Positions 33,002-42,761 of a stretch of DNA of 64,000 nucleotides are shown piece after piece. The number at the start of each line of letters is the position of its first letter. The first letter of the stretch is position 1. Position numbers and translations under genes: made by a program. Source of the DNA: Bradyrhizobium sp. ARR65. GTDB lineage: Bacteria; Pseudomonadota; Alphaproteobacteria; Rhizobiales; Xanthobacteraceae. The notes beneath the pieces are model-generated. The model searched no databases, was not told where the DNA came from, and saw only the letters and a list, made by a program, of their open reading frames with translations. Location: contig NZ_AWZU01000004.1 in NCBI RefSeq assembly GCF_000472385.1, positions 124,222 to 188,221 of the forward strand. The letters are read 5' to 3'.

Positions 33002-35320
33002 TCAAGCCGCCACTTGCATCCTCGGATTCGCCTTGCGCGCGTCGCGCGGCAAGATCACGCGGACCACGGTGCCGGCGCCGAGTTTGGAACGCAGCTTCAT
33101 CGAGCCACCGTGCAGATGGGCGAGCGATCGTGCGATCGCAAGCCCAAGTCCCGAGCCGTGGTAGGTCTTGGTGAGCTGGCTTTCGACCTGCTCGAAGGGG
33201 CGGCCGAGCCGCGCCAGCGATTGCGGCGCGATGCCGATGCCGGTGTCGGCTATCAGGAGCACGATCCGATCGGTCATGACGTGGCTGCGCATCACCACGC
33301 GGCCGCCTTCGGGCGTGAATTTCACCGCATTGGAGAGCAAGTTGACCACGATCTGCTTGGTCGCCCGACGGTCCGCGACCACAGGAATGGAGCCCTGGAT
33401 ATCGGCGTCGATCACCAGATCCTTGTCCTGTGCACGACCCGACACCACCCGCAGCGATTCAGCGAGCGTCTTGGACAGATCGAGCGTTTCCAGATCGAGC
33501 CTCATCCGTCCCGCCTCGATCTTCGACATATCGAGGATGTCGTTGATCACGTCGAGCAGGTACTGACCGCTGGTCAGGATGTCGTGGCAATATTCGCGGT
33601 ATTTCTCCGACCCGAGATCGCCGAACATGCCGCTGCCCATGATCTCGGAGAAGCCGATGATGGCGTTGAGGGGCGTGCGCAGCTCGTGGCTCATATTGGC
33701 CAGGAATTTCGACTTGGTCTGGTTGGCTTCCTCCGCGCGGTTCTTTTCGCGCGCATATTTTTCGGCGAGATCGGCGAGCTCGATGGCCTGGCGCTCAAGC
33801 TCGGCCTGCGAGCGCTTCAGGTCGTTGACGGTGGCGCGCAGGCGAAGGTCGTTCTCGACCAGCTTCTGCTCGTGCGCCTTGATGCGGGTGATGTCGGTGC
33901 CAACAGAGACATAGCCGCCATCCTTGGTGCGGCGCTCACTGATGTGCAGCCAACTCCCGTCTTCGAGTTGGGCCTCGAAGGTGCGCGCGCCCGGCGTCGG
34001 GCTGACCACATCATGCTGGCGCGTGCGGACCTCCGGCATGCTGCCGACCTCGATGATGGTCTCATAGGACGTGCCCGGGATCACCGCGGAATCCGGGAGC
34101 TTGTGCAACCGCTGGAAATGCGAATTGCAGAGCACCAGGCGATCGCTCGCATCCCACAGCACGAAGGCCTCGGGGATGGTTTCGATCGCGTCGCGCAGCC
34201 GCAAATCTGCCTCGACAGTTTTTTCCGCAAGACTCTTCTGCTCGGTGATGTCAACCGCGATGCCGATCAGGTGCAGGCTGTCGTCGCCATGGATGAGCTC
34301 GCAGCGCACACGCAGCCAGATCCAGTGTCCGCCGGTGTGCTGCATGCGGAAGCTCTGGTCGATGTGGCTGATCTCCCCGGAGATGAGCTGTTCGGCGATC
34401 GCGAACAGGTTGATGTCGTCGGATTTGACCAGCGCGTTGACCTCGCCGAAGGTCAGGAGATCGCTGCGGCTGTCCAGCCCGAGCATGGTGAACATCGATT
34501 GCGACCAGAAGATACGGCCGCGCGACAGGTCCCAATCCCACAGGCCGCAGCGGCCGCGGTTGAGCGCGGTATCGATGCGCCCGCGCACTGCATCATTGAT
34601 GAGGTCGCCTTCGCGGGCGCGGGTCGATTGCCAGTGGAAGGCAAAGCCAAGGATCAGCACCACGAAACCCGTGGTGGCGGAGAGCGTCACCGACAGCGCC
34701 GCGTCCGAGCCCCAGATGGGCTCGTTCTTCTCCTGAATCACCATGATCTGGCCGGGCAGCGATTTGATCAGGCGAGAGACCGCCAGAGCACCGCCGCCAT
34801 TAGGCAGCACCATGTCGCTGGCATCGTCCTGCCGGCCGGGCGCCGTCAAGAGCTGCGCGGTGCTGATGACGTCGAGCAGGCGATCGGCCTCGCCGAGCGA
34901 GGCGTCGATGGGCAGCCGGGCGAGGACACGATGGTCGGCACTGCTGACGATGAAATGCCGTCCCGGAGCAATGCCCCAGAGCGGGATGAGGTCGGGCAGG
35001 ATCTCCTGCAGATGCGCGATGTTGCCGAGCCGCTGCATGCGCGGCGAGGCGAGGCGGTCGATCCGCTCGGCCAGCAGGTCGGCGAGCGCGGCGAGATCGC
35101 GCTTTGTGGCCGCACGCTTTTGCCGGTTCTGATCGAGCACCTGCACGAAGGCGCCGAGGCAGATCGTGATCAGAAAGGCGATAATGAGGGTCGGCACAGC
35201 GCGGCGGAGCGTCGGCTCCGCAATCAGGAGCCGGTGGTAGGCTGGTTTCGCGATCGACTGCGCCAATCCCTTGATCGAATCGGATTGGACGCACGCATCC
35301 GCCGCGTGCGCGCGCGCCAT
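33002..35320 (-). CDS. PAS-domain sensor histidine kinase (PleC/DivJ-like)
   Basis: A 772-residue membrane kinase. TM1 is near 42-62 (VPTLIIAFLITICLGAFV), an extracytoplasmic region runs to about 205, and TM2 near 210-230. Two PAS domains follow (about 255-370 and 385-490), then a coiled coil, the HisKA site (FLANMSHELRTPLNAIIGFS) and the ATPase domain with VVNLLSNAVKFTPEGG, DTGIGI and GSGLGLAIARSLAHLHGG. The kinase core is of the PleC/DivJ/CckA-like type used in alphaproteobacterial cell-cycle and surface control. The exact orthologue cannot be fixed by eye. No response regulator gene adjoins it. Confidence 0.85.
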   Translation of the reverse strand: MARAHAADACVQSDSIKGLAQSIAKPAYHRLLIAEPTLRRAVPTLIIAFLITICLGAFVQVLDQNRQKRAATKRDLAALADLLAERIDRLASPRMQRLGNIAHLQEILPDLIPLWGIAPGRHFIVSSADHRVLARLPIDASLGEADRLLDVISTAQLLTAPGRQDDASDMVLPNGGGALAVSRLIKSLPGQIMVIQEKNEPIWGSDAALSVTLSATTGFVVLILGFAFHWQSTRAREGDLINDAVRGRIDTALNRGRCGLWDWDLSRGRIFWSQSMFTMLGLDSRSDLLTFGEVNALVKSDDINLFAIAEQLISGEISHIDQSFRMQHTGGHWIWLRVRCELIHGDDSLHLIGIAVDITEQKSLAEKTVEADLRLRDAIETIPEAFVLWDASDRLVLCNSHFQRLHKLPDSAVIPGTSYETIIEVGSMPEVRTRQHDVVSPTPGARTFEAQLEDGSWLHISERRTKDGGYVSVGTDITRIKAHEQKLVENDLRLRATVNDLKRSQAELERQAIELADLAEKYAREKNRAEEANQTKSKFLANMSHELRTPLNAIIGFSEIMGSGMFGDLGSEKYREYCHDILTSGQYLLDVINDILDMSKIEAGRMRLDLETLDLSKTLAESLRVVSGRAQDKDLVIDADIQGSIPVVADRRATKQIVVNLLSNAVKFTPEGGRVVMRSHVMTDRIVLLIADTGIGIAPQSLARLGRPFEQVESQLTKTYHGSGLGLAIARSLAHLHGGSMKLRSKLGAGTVVRVILPRDARKANPRMQVAA

Positions 35321-35525
35321 GCCCTAGACCCCCACGGAAGTATTTCTTGCACCAGTCCGGAAGGTCCCCAGCACCTCCCGAATCATGATGATTTGAATCC
35401 AGTTTTTGCGGACTGTCGAGAGTCAACGATTCCTTAACGCAAATAAATCTTGTCCAACGAAGAATCGCGCAGGCGGAAATTTGCAGCCCACTGAGTCCGA
35501 AACGGGAACGCTATGCGACAAAACG

Positions 35526-36905
35526 TCAGACGTGAGGCGGCTCGGCGTGACTAATGACACGTTTCACGCTGGGAAAAGCGCGGCGCAGCGCGCGCTCGAT
35601 CGCATCCACATTCTCGTGAACCTTGATCACGCTCATCGAGGGAGCGGCGCGACAATGGAAGTTGACGATTTCGCCCGCCGCGGTGTCGCGCACGCGGACG
35701 TTATGAATGTCGCTGATCGCGGTATCCGCGGCAAAGCGCGACAGCGCCTGCGCGATTGCTTCCACCCGCTCGGGCGCGGCGTCGCTGCCGAAAGGCAATT
35801 CCGGCTCCAGGGGTTCGATGTGGGTGTCGACCTCGACGTCCTCGCCGAATTCCTCGCGGATGTTGCGCTCGAGCCGGTTGGCGATGGCGTGCGCATCGAC
35901 CAGCGGCATCTCGGCGTCGACCTCGAGATCGATGCTGACGATCAGCTTGTCGCCGAGGTCGTGCACGGTGACGTGGTGGATAGCGAGGCCCGAATTGCGC
36001 GCGATCACCATGATGCGTTCGCGCACGCTTTCATTGCTCAGCGCGACGGGGACGGCGGTGAAGGTCAGATCTGCATCGCCCAGTGCCTTGGCAACCCCGG
36101 CCTGCGATCTCTGCTTGATCTCCTCGACGCGGTCGATCGGCAACGTACGTGGCACCTGCACGACCGCGTCGATAAAATGGGTCGCGCCGACCATGCGCGC
36201 GCGCAGGCGCTCGACGTCAACGACGCCCGGCACCATCCTGATCGCCGCCGTGGCGCGCTCCGCGACGCCCTCCGGCGCCCGGTCGACCAGCGTTTCCACC
36301 GTGGAGCGCGCCAGCCGCAAGCCGAGCGCCGAGATCATCACCGCGACCGCGATCGCCGCCGCGGCGTCGCCCCAGCCGACGCCGAATGCAGAGAGCGCAA
36401 GCCCGATAATGACAGCGACCGATCCCGCGACGTCGGAGGAAAAATGCAGCGCATCGGCGGCGAGCGCCTGGCTCTGGGTCTCGTGCGCCGCGCGATGCAG
36501 CGCCCGCGCGCGCCAGAGGTTGACCGCGATATCGACCAGCAGCACGAGGAAGGGAATCAAGGAAACCGTGGGCGGCGGCGCGCCTTCATGCAGGCGGCTA
36601 TAGGCCTCGACCAGGATGCCGCCGGCCAGCACATAGAGCAGGGCGATCACGCCCAGCGCCGAGATGCTCTCAAGCTTGCCGTGGCCGTAATGATGTTCCG
36701 CATCCGCAGGACGGTCGGACACGCGTACCACCATCCAGGTGATGATGGTGGCAACGACGTCGACCGAGGAGTGGAGGGCTTCGGAAATCAGCGCGAGCGA
36801 ACCGATGATGATCCCGACCGCGAGTTTCGCCACTGCCATCCCGGCGCTAGCAAATACCGAGATCGCCGCGACGCGGGATTTTGATGGGAGATTGGCCTCG
36901 CTCAT
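35526..36905 (-). CDS. Cation diffusion facilitator family transporter
   Basis: A CDF-type metal/proton antiporter of about 459 residues with six membrane helices in the first 210 residues. Metal-site motifs are SEALHSSVDVVA in helix 2 and ADALHFSSDVAG in helix 5. A conserved HYGHGKLES follows helix 2. The cytoplasmic C-terminal portion is unusually long (about 210-459) and seems to hold two tandem CDF C-terminal domains instead of one. The metal specificity is not readable. ATG 36905 (SEANLPSK) is chosen as start; ATG 36938 in the same frame is possible. Confidence 0.88.
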   Translation of the reverse strand: MSEANLPSKSRVAAISVFASAGMAVAKLAVGIIIGSLALISEALHSSVDVVATIITWMVVRVSDRPADAEHHYGHGKLESISALGVIALLYVLAGGILVEAYSRLHEGAPPPTVSLIPFLVLLVDIAVNLWRARALHRAAHETQSQALAADALHFSSDVAGSVAVIIGLALSAFGVGWGDAAAAIAVAVMISALGLRLARSTVETLVDRAPEGVAERATAAIRMVPGVVDVERLRARMVGATHFIDAVVQVPRTLPIDRVEEIKQRSQAGVAKALGDADLTFTAVPVALSNESVRERIMVIARNSGLAIHHVTVHDLGDKLIVSIDLEVDAEMPLVDAHAIANRLERNIREEFGEDVEVDTHIEPLEPELPFGSDAAPERVEAIAQALSRFAADTAISDIHNVRVRDTAAGEIVNFHCRAAPSMSVIKVHENVDAIERALRRAFPSVKRVISHAEPPHV

Positions 36906-37017
36906 GGCGTGCGGGTTTAGCAGCCCGCCTTGCGACATGAAAGCGCGGATCAGGCGCCGCGCGGCGCCCGCTCACAGCTTCGCTTGTTGCAAATTGTTCC
37001 GATTTGAAACCGCACTA

Positions 37018-37986
37018 TCAAAGCGTCACGACGATCTTGCCGAGATGCTTGTTGGCGTGCATATGGGCGAAGGCCGCGCCGATGTCGTCGAACTTGAACA
37101 CCTTGTCGATCGGCAGTTGGAGCTTGCGGCTTTCCACCGCAGCCCAGATGTCCTTCTTGACCGCGTCGAAGATCTCGCGGATTTCCTCGATGGTGCGGGT
37201 GCGGAACGTGACGCCGATATAGTTGATGCGGCGCGCCGCATGCAGGTCGAAGTTGAAATCCGCATGCGTGCCGCCGAGCCGGCCGACATTGACGATGCGG
37301 CCCTTGATCCTGGTCGCGGCCAGATTTTGGTTTGCGACCTTGCCCGAGACCTGGTCGACGATCAGGTCAACGCCTTCCCCGTTCGTCGCCTTGAGCACCT
37401 CATCGACCCAGCCGGGATCGGCGGAATCGATCGCAAGATCGGCGCCAAACTCCTTCAGTCGCGCTCGGCGCGTGGCGTCAGTCGAGGATCCCACCACGAG
37501 GCTGGCGCCCTTGAGCTTGGCGATTTGCATTGCCATCAGTCCGACGCCGGAGCTCGCGCCCTGGATCAGCACGGATTGTCCAGCCTGCAATCCGCCGACG
37601 GTGACGACGGCGTTATGCATGGTTGCGAGCGCGACGGGGAGGGTGGCCGCCTCCTCGAAGTTCATGTTCGAGGGCGTGCGGAACAGCCTGCCGTGATCGG
37701 CAAGCGTATATTCGGCAAAGGCCGCGGCGCCCGAGCCCATGATCCGGTCGCCGACCTTGACGCCCATCGCGTCCGGTCCGAGCGCGGCGACTTCGCCGGC
37801 CCATTCCATGCCGAGCACCGTGCCGACGCCGCCGGCGCTGCCATGGGCGTGGCCCTTGGCCATGCCAAGATCGGCGCGATTGAGGCTGCAGGCGTGCACC
37901 TTGACCAGCACCTGCGTGCCTTTTGGTGCGGGCTTAGCAATATCGGCGATGGCGGCGCCGTCTGCGCCGTAGATGTAGGCTTTCAT
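37018..37986 (-). CDS. Quinone oxidoreductase-like zinc-independent medium-chain dehydrogenase
   Basis: A 322-residue NADPH:quinone oxidoreductase-type MDR enzyme. The GroES-like N-terminal domain (about 1-120) has VKVHACSLNRADLGMAKG and lacks the structural zinc cysteines. The Rossmann part shows VLIQGASSGVGLMAMQIAKL with the NADPH-binding AxxGxxG. Typical members reduce quinones or enones. The start ATG 37986 is followed by a normal N-terminus (KAYIYGADGAAI). It lies on the same strand as the nitronate monooxygenase gene, 36 bases downstream of it, so the two may be cotranscribed. Confidence 0.85.
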   Translation of the reverse strand: MKAYIYGADGAAIADIAKPAPKGTQVLVKVHACSLNRADLGMAKGHAHGSAGGVGTVLGMEWAGEVAALGPDAMGVKVGDRIMGSGAAAFAEYTLADHGRLFRTPSNMNFEEAATLPVALATMHNAVVTVGGLQAGQSVLIQGASSGVGLMAMQIAKLKGASLVVGSSTDATRRARLKEFGADLAIDSADPGWVDEVLKATNGEGVDLIVDQVSGKVANQNLAATRIKGRIVNVGRLGGTHADFNFDLHAARRINYIGVTFRTRTIEEIREIFDAVKKDIWAAVESRKLQLPIDKVFKFDDIGAAFAHMHANKHLGKIVVTL

Positions 37987-38022
37987 GGGATCAACTCTCG
38001 CTTTGGATCTTCGACATCGCTG

Positions 38023-39234
<1,212 letters not shown>

Positions 39235-39285
39235 TCACGGCCCCGGCTGAAGCGAAGCGGGCCTCGAAGCGGAGCAGGGCGGCCT

Positions 39286-39711
39286 TCAGGCCGCGCGCGG
39301 CTCGCTAGTCGTCATCTCATCGACGGCCGACGCGATATCGCGCATGCTGATCACGCCCGCGAGCGCAAAATTGTCGATCACCGGCAGATGCCGGATGTGA
39401 TTGACATTCATCAGATGGCGGACGTGTTCCAGCGTGTCGTTGGAGCTGCAGGCGACCAGCTTCTGTACCGAGATGAGCTGGGACACCTTCACATTCACAC
39501 CGGCGGCGCCGTGCTCGGCGATCGCGCGCACCACATCGCGTTCGGTGAACATGCCGACCGCCGTGTTGCCTTCGGAGCGGACGACATCTTTGACCACGAG
39601 CGCGCTGATGTTGTTGGCGCGCATGAGGCGCGCCGCAACGCCGACAGTCTCGTTCATTCTGATGGTGACGACGCGGGCGGTTTTCTTACGCAGGATGTCT
39701 CCGACTTGCAT
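39286..39711 (-). CDS. Two-CBS-domain protein
   Basis: This 141-residue protein is a tandem CBS pair and nothing else. CBS1 covers about 8-63 (RMNETVGVAARLMRANNIS, then GMFTERDVVRAIAEHG) and CBS2 about 75-130 (HIRHLPVIDN, then GVISMRDIASAV). Such stand-alone pairs bind adenine nucleotides and report energy state. A near-perfect TGGTAT-N5-ATGCCA palindrome lies 44 bases upstream (39756-39772), shared with oxalate genes 10-16 kb away, so it may belong to the same GntR regulon. Confidence 0.9.
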   Translation of the reverse strand: MQVGDILRKKTARVVTIRMNETVGVAARLMRANNISALVVKDVVRSEGNTAVGMFTERDVVRAIAEHGAAGVNVKVSQLISVQKLVACSSNDTLEHVRHLMNVNHIRHLPVIDNFALAGVISMRDIASAVDEMTTSEPRAA

Positions 39712-39755
39712 TGCAACCTCCTGTGGCGGTGGTCAACTCCCTAGTAACGCAATTC

Positions 39756-39772
39756 TGGTATACATTATGCCA
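39756..39772. promoter_or_regulatory. Operator-like palindrome A (upstream of CBS gene)
   Basis: TGGTAT-ACATT-ATGCCA: 6-base arms with one mismatch around 5 bases, 44 bases before the ATG of the CBS gene. It matches the motif repeated at 40547, 49436, 51012, 51398, 55467 and 55549. Confidence 0.6.
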
Positions 39773-39811
39773 ACTGTCAATTGCGGATTGGCAGGGAACT
39801 CCCAAAAAAGC

Positions 39812-40357
39812 ATGGCGGCCCGCGCTCCGGAAGGCCACGGTCGCGCTAAGCTGCCGAAGGTCTTCGCCAACACGTCATCCGGACCGCCCATGGAATCAAG
39901 TGCGACAAGAAGTTGCGGCGACTGCACGGCCTGCTGTGATGGTTGGCTGCAGATCAAGGTGCGGGGCCATCGGATTCATCCGGGAAGCCCGTGCCCGTTC
40001 CGTGCCGCGCACGGATGCTCGATTTACCAAGAGCGCCCTTCCAATCCTTGTCGCGAGTTCGTTTGCGGATGGCTGATCGGCTCGAGCCCATTGCCCGACT
40101 GGATGCGCCCAGACCGGTCCGACATGATTATGCTCGCGGCAAACTTCACCTGGCGCGGATTGCCGGTTGACGTGGTCGTGCCAGTGGGCGAGCGCCCGAA
40201 AAGAAAGGCGTTGGACTGGTTGAAAGAGTTTAGTTCGGCGCGCAAACGGCCGCTGCTTTATCAGACCCAGGGCGAATGGTTCGCGTTTGGCCCGCCGGCT
40301 TTCCAAGCTGAAATCTCCGAACGTATCCGGCGGGGCGAGAAGCTCTGGGACGAGTGA
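39812..40357 (+). CDS. YkgJ-like cysteine-cluster protein
   Basis: Up to 181 residues with a CxxCxxCC-type cluster (RSCGDCTACCDGWLQIKV) and further conserved cysteines (SPCPFRAAHGCSIY and RPSNPCREFVCGWL). This is the pattern of the YkgJ/UPF0153 family of putative zinc- or iron-chelating proteins. The start is uncertain: ATG 39812 gives 181 residues and ATG 39890, just before the cluster, gives 155. Neither has a strong Shine-Dalgarno. The molecular role of the family is unknown. It is divergent from the CBS gene, so the palindrome at 39756 might affect it too. Confidence 0.75.
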   Translation: MAARAPEGHGRAKLPKVFANTSSGPPMESSATRSCGDCTACCDGWLQIKVRGHRIHPGSPCPFRAAHGCSIYQERPSNPCREFVCGWLIGSSPLPDWMRPDRSDMIMLAANFTWRGLPVDVVVPVGERPKRKALDWLKEFSSARKRPLLYQTQGEWFAFGPPAFQAEISERIRRGEKLWDE

Positions 40358-40546
40358 GGCCTCTGGAGGCCTTTCTACAACCAGAAGTCGTGAAAATTCG
40401 TCGCCATCAATTGTTAGTGCCATAGGAATTTCATTGCCGATCATCACGCATCGCAGCAATTTTGCTGCGGCACGGTGCGACATTTTGTAGCATTTTTACG
40501 ACAGATTACCGAAATTTCATTTATGCACGGCTGCGCGCCTTCCTTT

Positions 40547-40563
40547 TGGTATTTGGTATACCT
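40547..40563. promoter_or_regulatory. Operator-like palindrome B (upstream of porin gene)
   Basis: TGGTAT-TTGGT-ATACCT: arms match at 5 of 6 positions. It ends 52 bases before the porin ATG at 40616, the same distance as in several other copies of the motif. Confidence 0.55.
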
Positions 40564-40615
40564 TAAGCTTCCTCGCCTCGGAGTTGAATCCGACAAAAAC
40601 AGGTGGGGACACGCT

Positions 40616-42250
40616 ATGAAAGGGAAGTTTCTATCCGGTACGGCCTGTGCTGCGCTTTGTTTGCTCTCATTTGGCGGGACGGCGCGCTCTGCGACACTCG
40701 ACGACGTGATGGCGCGTCTCGACAAAATTGAAAAAGAAAATGCCGAGCTGCGAGCCAAGGTGCGTACCTTGTCCGCGGCAAAGCCCGCGGCGCCGGCTGC
40801 TCCTGCCGCTACAGAAAAACCAAAAAGCAATCCGGTGGTTCACGCCGCCGTCGCAAGTTCGCCGGCCCCAGTGCCGCCTCCGGGTCCGAGAATTGGCGGC
40901 ATTCCGGTTAAAGCCGGTCCTTTGGCGCCGCTGATCGATAACACGACCGTCACCCTGTACGGATCGATCGATCTCTCCGCCGACGTCTTCAATAATTCCG
41001 TTTTCGATCAAGGCACGAAGTGGGGTGTCGCCAGCAACATCTCCAGCTTCGGCGTGCGCGTGAGGCACAATCTGGCGCCCTATGGCTGGGACGGCATGGC
41101 GGTCGTGGCGCAGTTGGAATCCCAGGTGGATTTCGCCGCAGCGCCGAACGAGCGGGCGGCATTCGGCACGCGCGACAGTTATCTCGGCGTAGAGGGGCCA
41201 TGGGGTGCGGTTAAGGCCGGTAAGACCGACACGCCCTATAAGAGAGCCACCAACGCCTGGGATCCGTTCTCCCGAACGCTGGGCGACTACAACTCGATCA
41301 TGGGGAATACGGGCGGCGATAACCGCGCCGAGTTCGATTGGCGCATGAATCACGCGATCTGGTACGAATCTCCGATCTGGAATGGCCTCCAGTTCAGCGC
41401 ACTGATCTCGCCGGGTCAGAACTATGCCCGGGACAATAGCGACTACGCCTATGGCGACTATTTTCAGTGTAATGGGGCTTCGACGCGCGGAAGCGGCAGC
41501 AACTTTCCAGGCACGGGCGGAGCCGTTCCGGGTAATATCGGCGGCAACGGTTGCACCGACGGTTCCTATGGCAACGCTTATAGCGCTGCGTTGAACTATA
41601 AGAATGGTCCGTTTACGGCGATGGCCGCGTACGAGCTTCACGAGGGCGTCAACCGACACGGCGACGACGGGCTCCAGCCGGGTCTGATCGCTCCCGTTTT
41701 CCTCGCCGACGGTTCTCAGGTCTTCACCGGGATCCACAACGAATGGGCAGCGAAGGTCGGCGGTGGCTATCGCTTCAATGACGGCATCGGTGATCTTCAA
41801 TTTTACTCGTACTATGAGTGGATCCGGCGCGAAGTGACTCCGATTGAGCAACCGTTCAATGAACGCTCGCGCGACGGCGTCTATGCAAGCGTGACGCAAT
41901 TTATCGGCAAGCAGTGGTCTGTCAGCGCGGCATATACCCACGCCTTCAGAACGCCCGGCAACCCCGCAATGCTGAGCGTCAACGATCCGGTGCTTGCGCC
42001 GGCAGCGACGCTGCAGGCAAACCTGTTCGACGATTCCGCGAACCAGTACACAATCGGCGCGCGCTACTACTTCAATGATTGGGCGAGCTGGTACATCGTC
42101 GCGACGGAGCTCACGCAGGGGCCAGGCGCCCACTACTGCCTCGGCGCAAGCGGGCACGGTTACCAGGTCTGCGGCCGTGATGCGGCCAACGACACGATCG
42201 GCGGCGCCACGATTAAGGCTGCGACGACAGGCATGACGTTCAACTTCTAG
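40616..42250 (+). CDS. Gram-negative general porin with N-terminal coiled coil
   Basis: A 544-residue outer-membrane protein. A signal peptide (about 1-26, FLSGTACAALCLLSFGG) leads to a short coiled coil (TLDDVMARLDKIEKENAEL) and a Pro/Ala linker. The beta-barrel begins near VTLYGSIDLSADVFNNS and ends in the terminal aromatic TTGMTFNF, typical for barrel insertion. The barrel resembles the trimeric Burkholderia/Comamonas type (YLGVEGPWGAVKAGKTDTPY). The chosen ATG follows AGGTGGGG; the frame is open further upstream without a signal sequence. Palindrome B upstream links it to the GntR-type regulon, so it may admit the carboxylate the cluster consumes. That is inference. Confidence 0.88.
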   Translation: MKGKFLSGTACAALCLLSFGGTARSATLDDVMARLDKIEKENAELRAKVRTLSAAKPAAPAAPAATEKPKSNPVVHAAVASSPAPVPPPGPRIGGIPVKAGPLAPLIDNTTVTLYGSIDLSADVFNNSVFDQGTKWGVASNISSFGVRVRHNLAPYGWDGMAVVAQLESQVDFAAAPNERAAFGTRDSYLGVEGPWGAVKAGKTDTPYKRATNAWDPFSRTLGDYNSIMGNTGGDNRAEFDWRMNHAIWYESPIWNGLQFSALISPGQNYARDNSDYAYGDYFQCNGASTRGSGSNFPGTGGAVPGNIGGNGCTDGSYGNAYSAALNYKNGPFTAMAAYELHEGVNRHGDDGLQPGLIAPVFLADGSQVFTGIHNEWAAKVGGGYRFNDGIGDLQFYSYYEWIRREVTPIEQPFNERSRDGVYASVTQFIGKQWSVSAAYTHAFRTPGNPAMLSVNDPVLAPAATLQANLFDDSANQYTIGARYYFNDWASWYIVATELTQGPGAHYCLGASGHGYQVCGRDAANDTIGGATIKAATTGMTFNF

Positions 42251-42269
42251 AGGATCAACGAACTCGATG

Positions 42270-42297
42270 AGGGGGGACTCGCATACGAGCCCCCCTT
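42270..42297 (+). terminator. Hairpin after the porin gene
   Basis: AGGGGGG pairs with CCCCCCTT around an inner CTCG/CGAG stem, 20 bases after the porin stop. Only a short T-rich tail follows, so efficiency is uncertain. Confidence 0.6.
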
Positions 42298-42437
42298 GTT
42301 GAGGGAATGATTGGGCACGATTGGAGTTGTCTGGTCTCCAAAGAAAATCCATATCCTCAAATCAGCTGGGCGGGTCGACTTTTTCAGGTCTTCGCCAAGA
42401 TCAAGCTGATAGAGTTGACGGCTAGGAGGACCACGCG

Positions 42438-42761
42438 ATGGATATGCAACCGCCGCCGACCATTATGCAGTTCGCGCAGTCCGAACAGCCGCCAGAGGCT
42501 CCCGCAGAGCCCGCTCCCATCAAGGTCGACGTATCAAAATACATCCCAGAATCGGCAACCGCAGTGACCATGATCGTGACGCTCAACACGCCGACAGGTC
42601 AGGCCCTTATCTATGCCGAAGGCCATGAGAAAGATGCCACGCTGTTCAAGGGGCCCCGCTCGATCGAGGAGGTCAAACTTGACGGTCCCGTCGTCTACGT
42701 GAAGCTTTATGGAGCGACGTCCTTCGATATCCAATACACCAATTACCGGCAGCCTTATTGA
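42438..42761 (+). CDS. Small protein of unknown function, coupled to a TPR/GT41 gene
   Basis: A 107-residue soluble protein with a Pro/Glu/Ala-rich N-terminal stretch (EQPPEAPAEPAPIKVDVSKY) and a compact beta-rich C-terminal part (VTMIVTLNTPTGQALIYAEG, then GPVVYVKLYGATSFDIQY). No family is recognised. The ATG at 42438 has GGAGG 9 bases upstream. Its stop overlaps the TTG start of the TPR-glycosyltransferase gene (TTGA), so the two are translationally coupled and likely act together. It could be a partner or substrate of that enzyme, but no sequence evidence decides this. Confidence 0.65.
   Translation: MDMQPPPTIMQFAQSEQPPEAPAEPAPIKVDVSKYIPESATAVTMIVTLNTPTGQALIYAEGHEKDATLFKGPRSIEEVKLDGPVVYVKLYGATSFDIQYTNYRQPY

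Noticed and set aside
33014..35437. 807-codon frame opposite the PAS kinase
   Set aside because: Antisense shadow of a clear kinase gene, with no recognisable domain.
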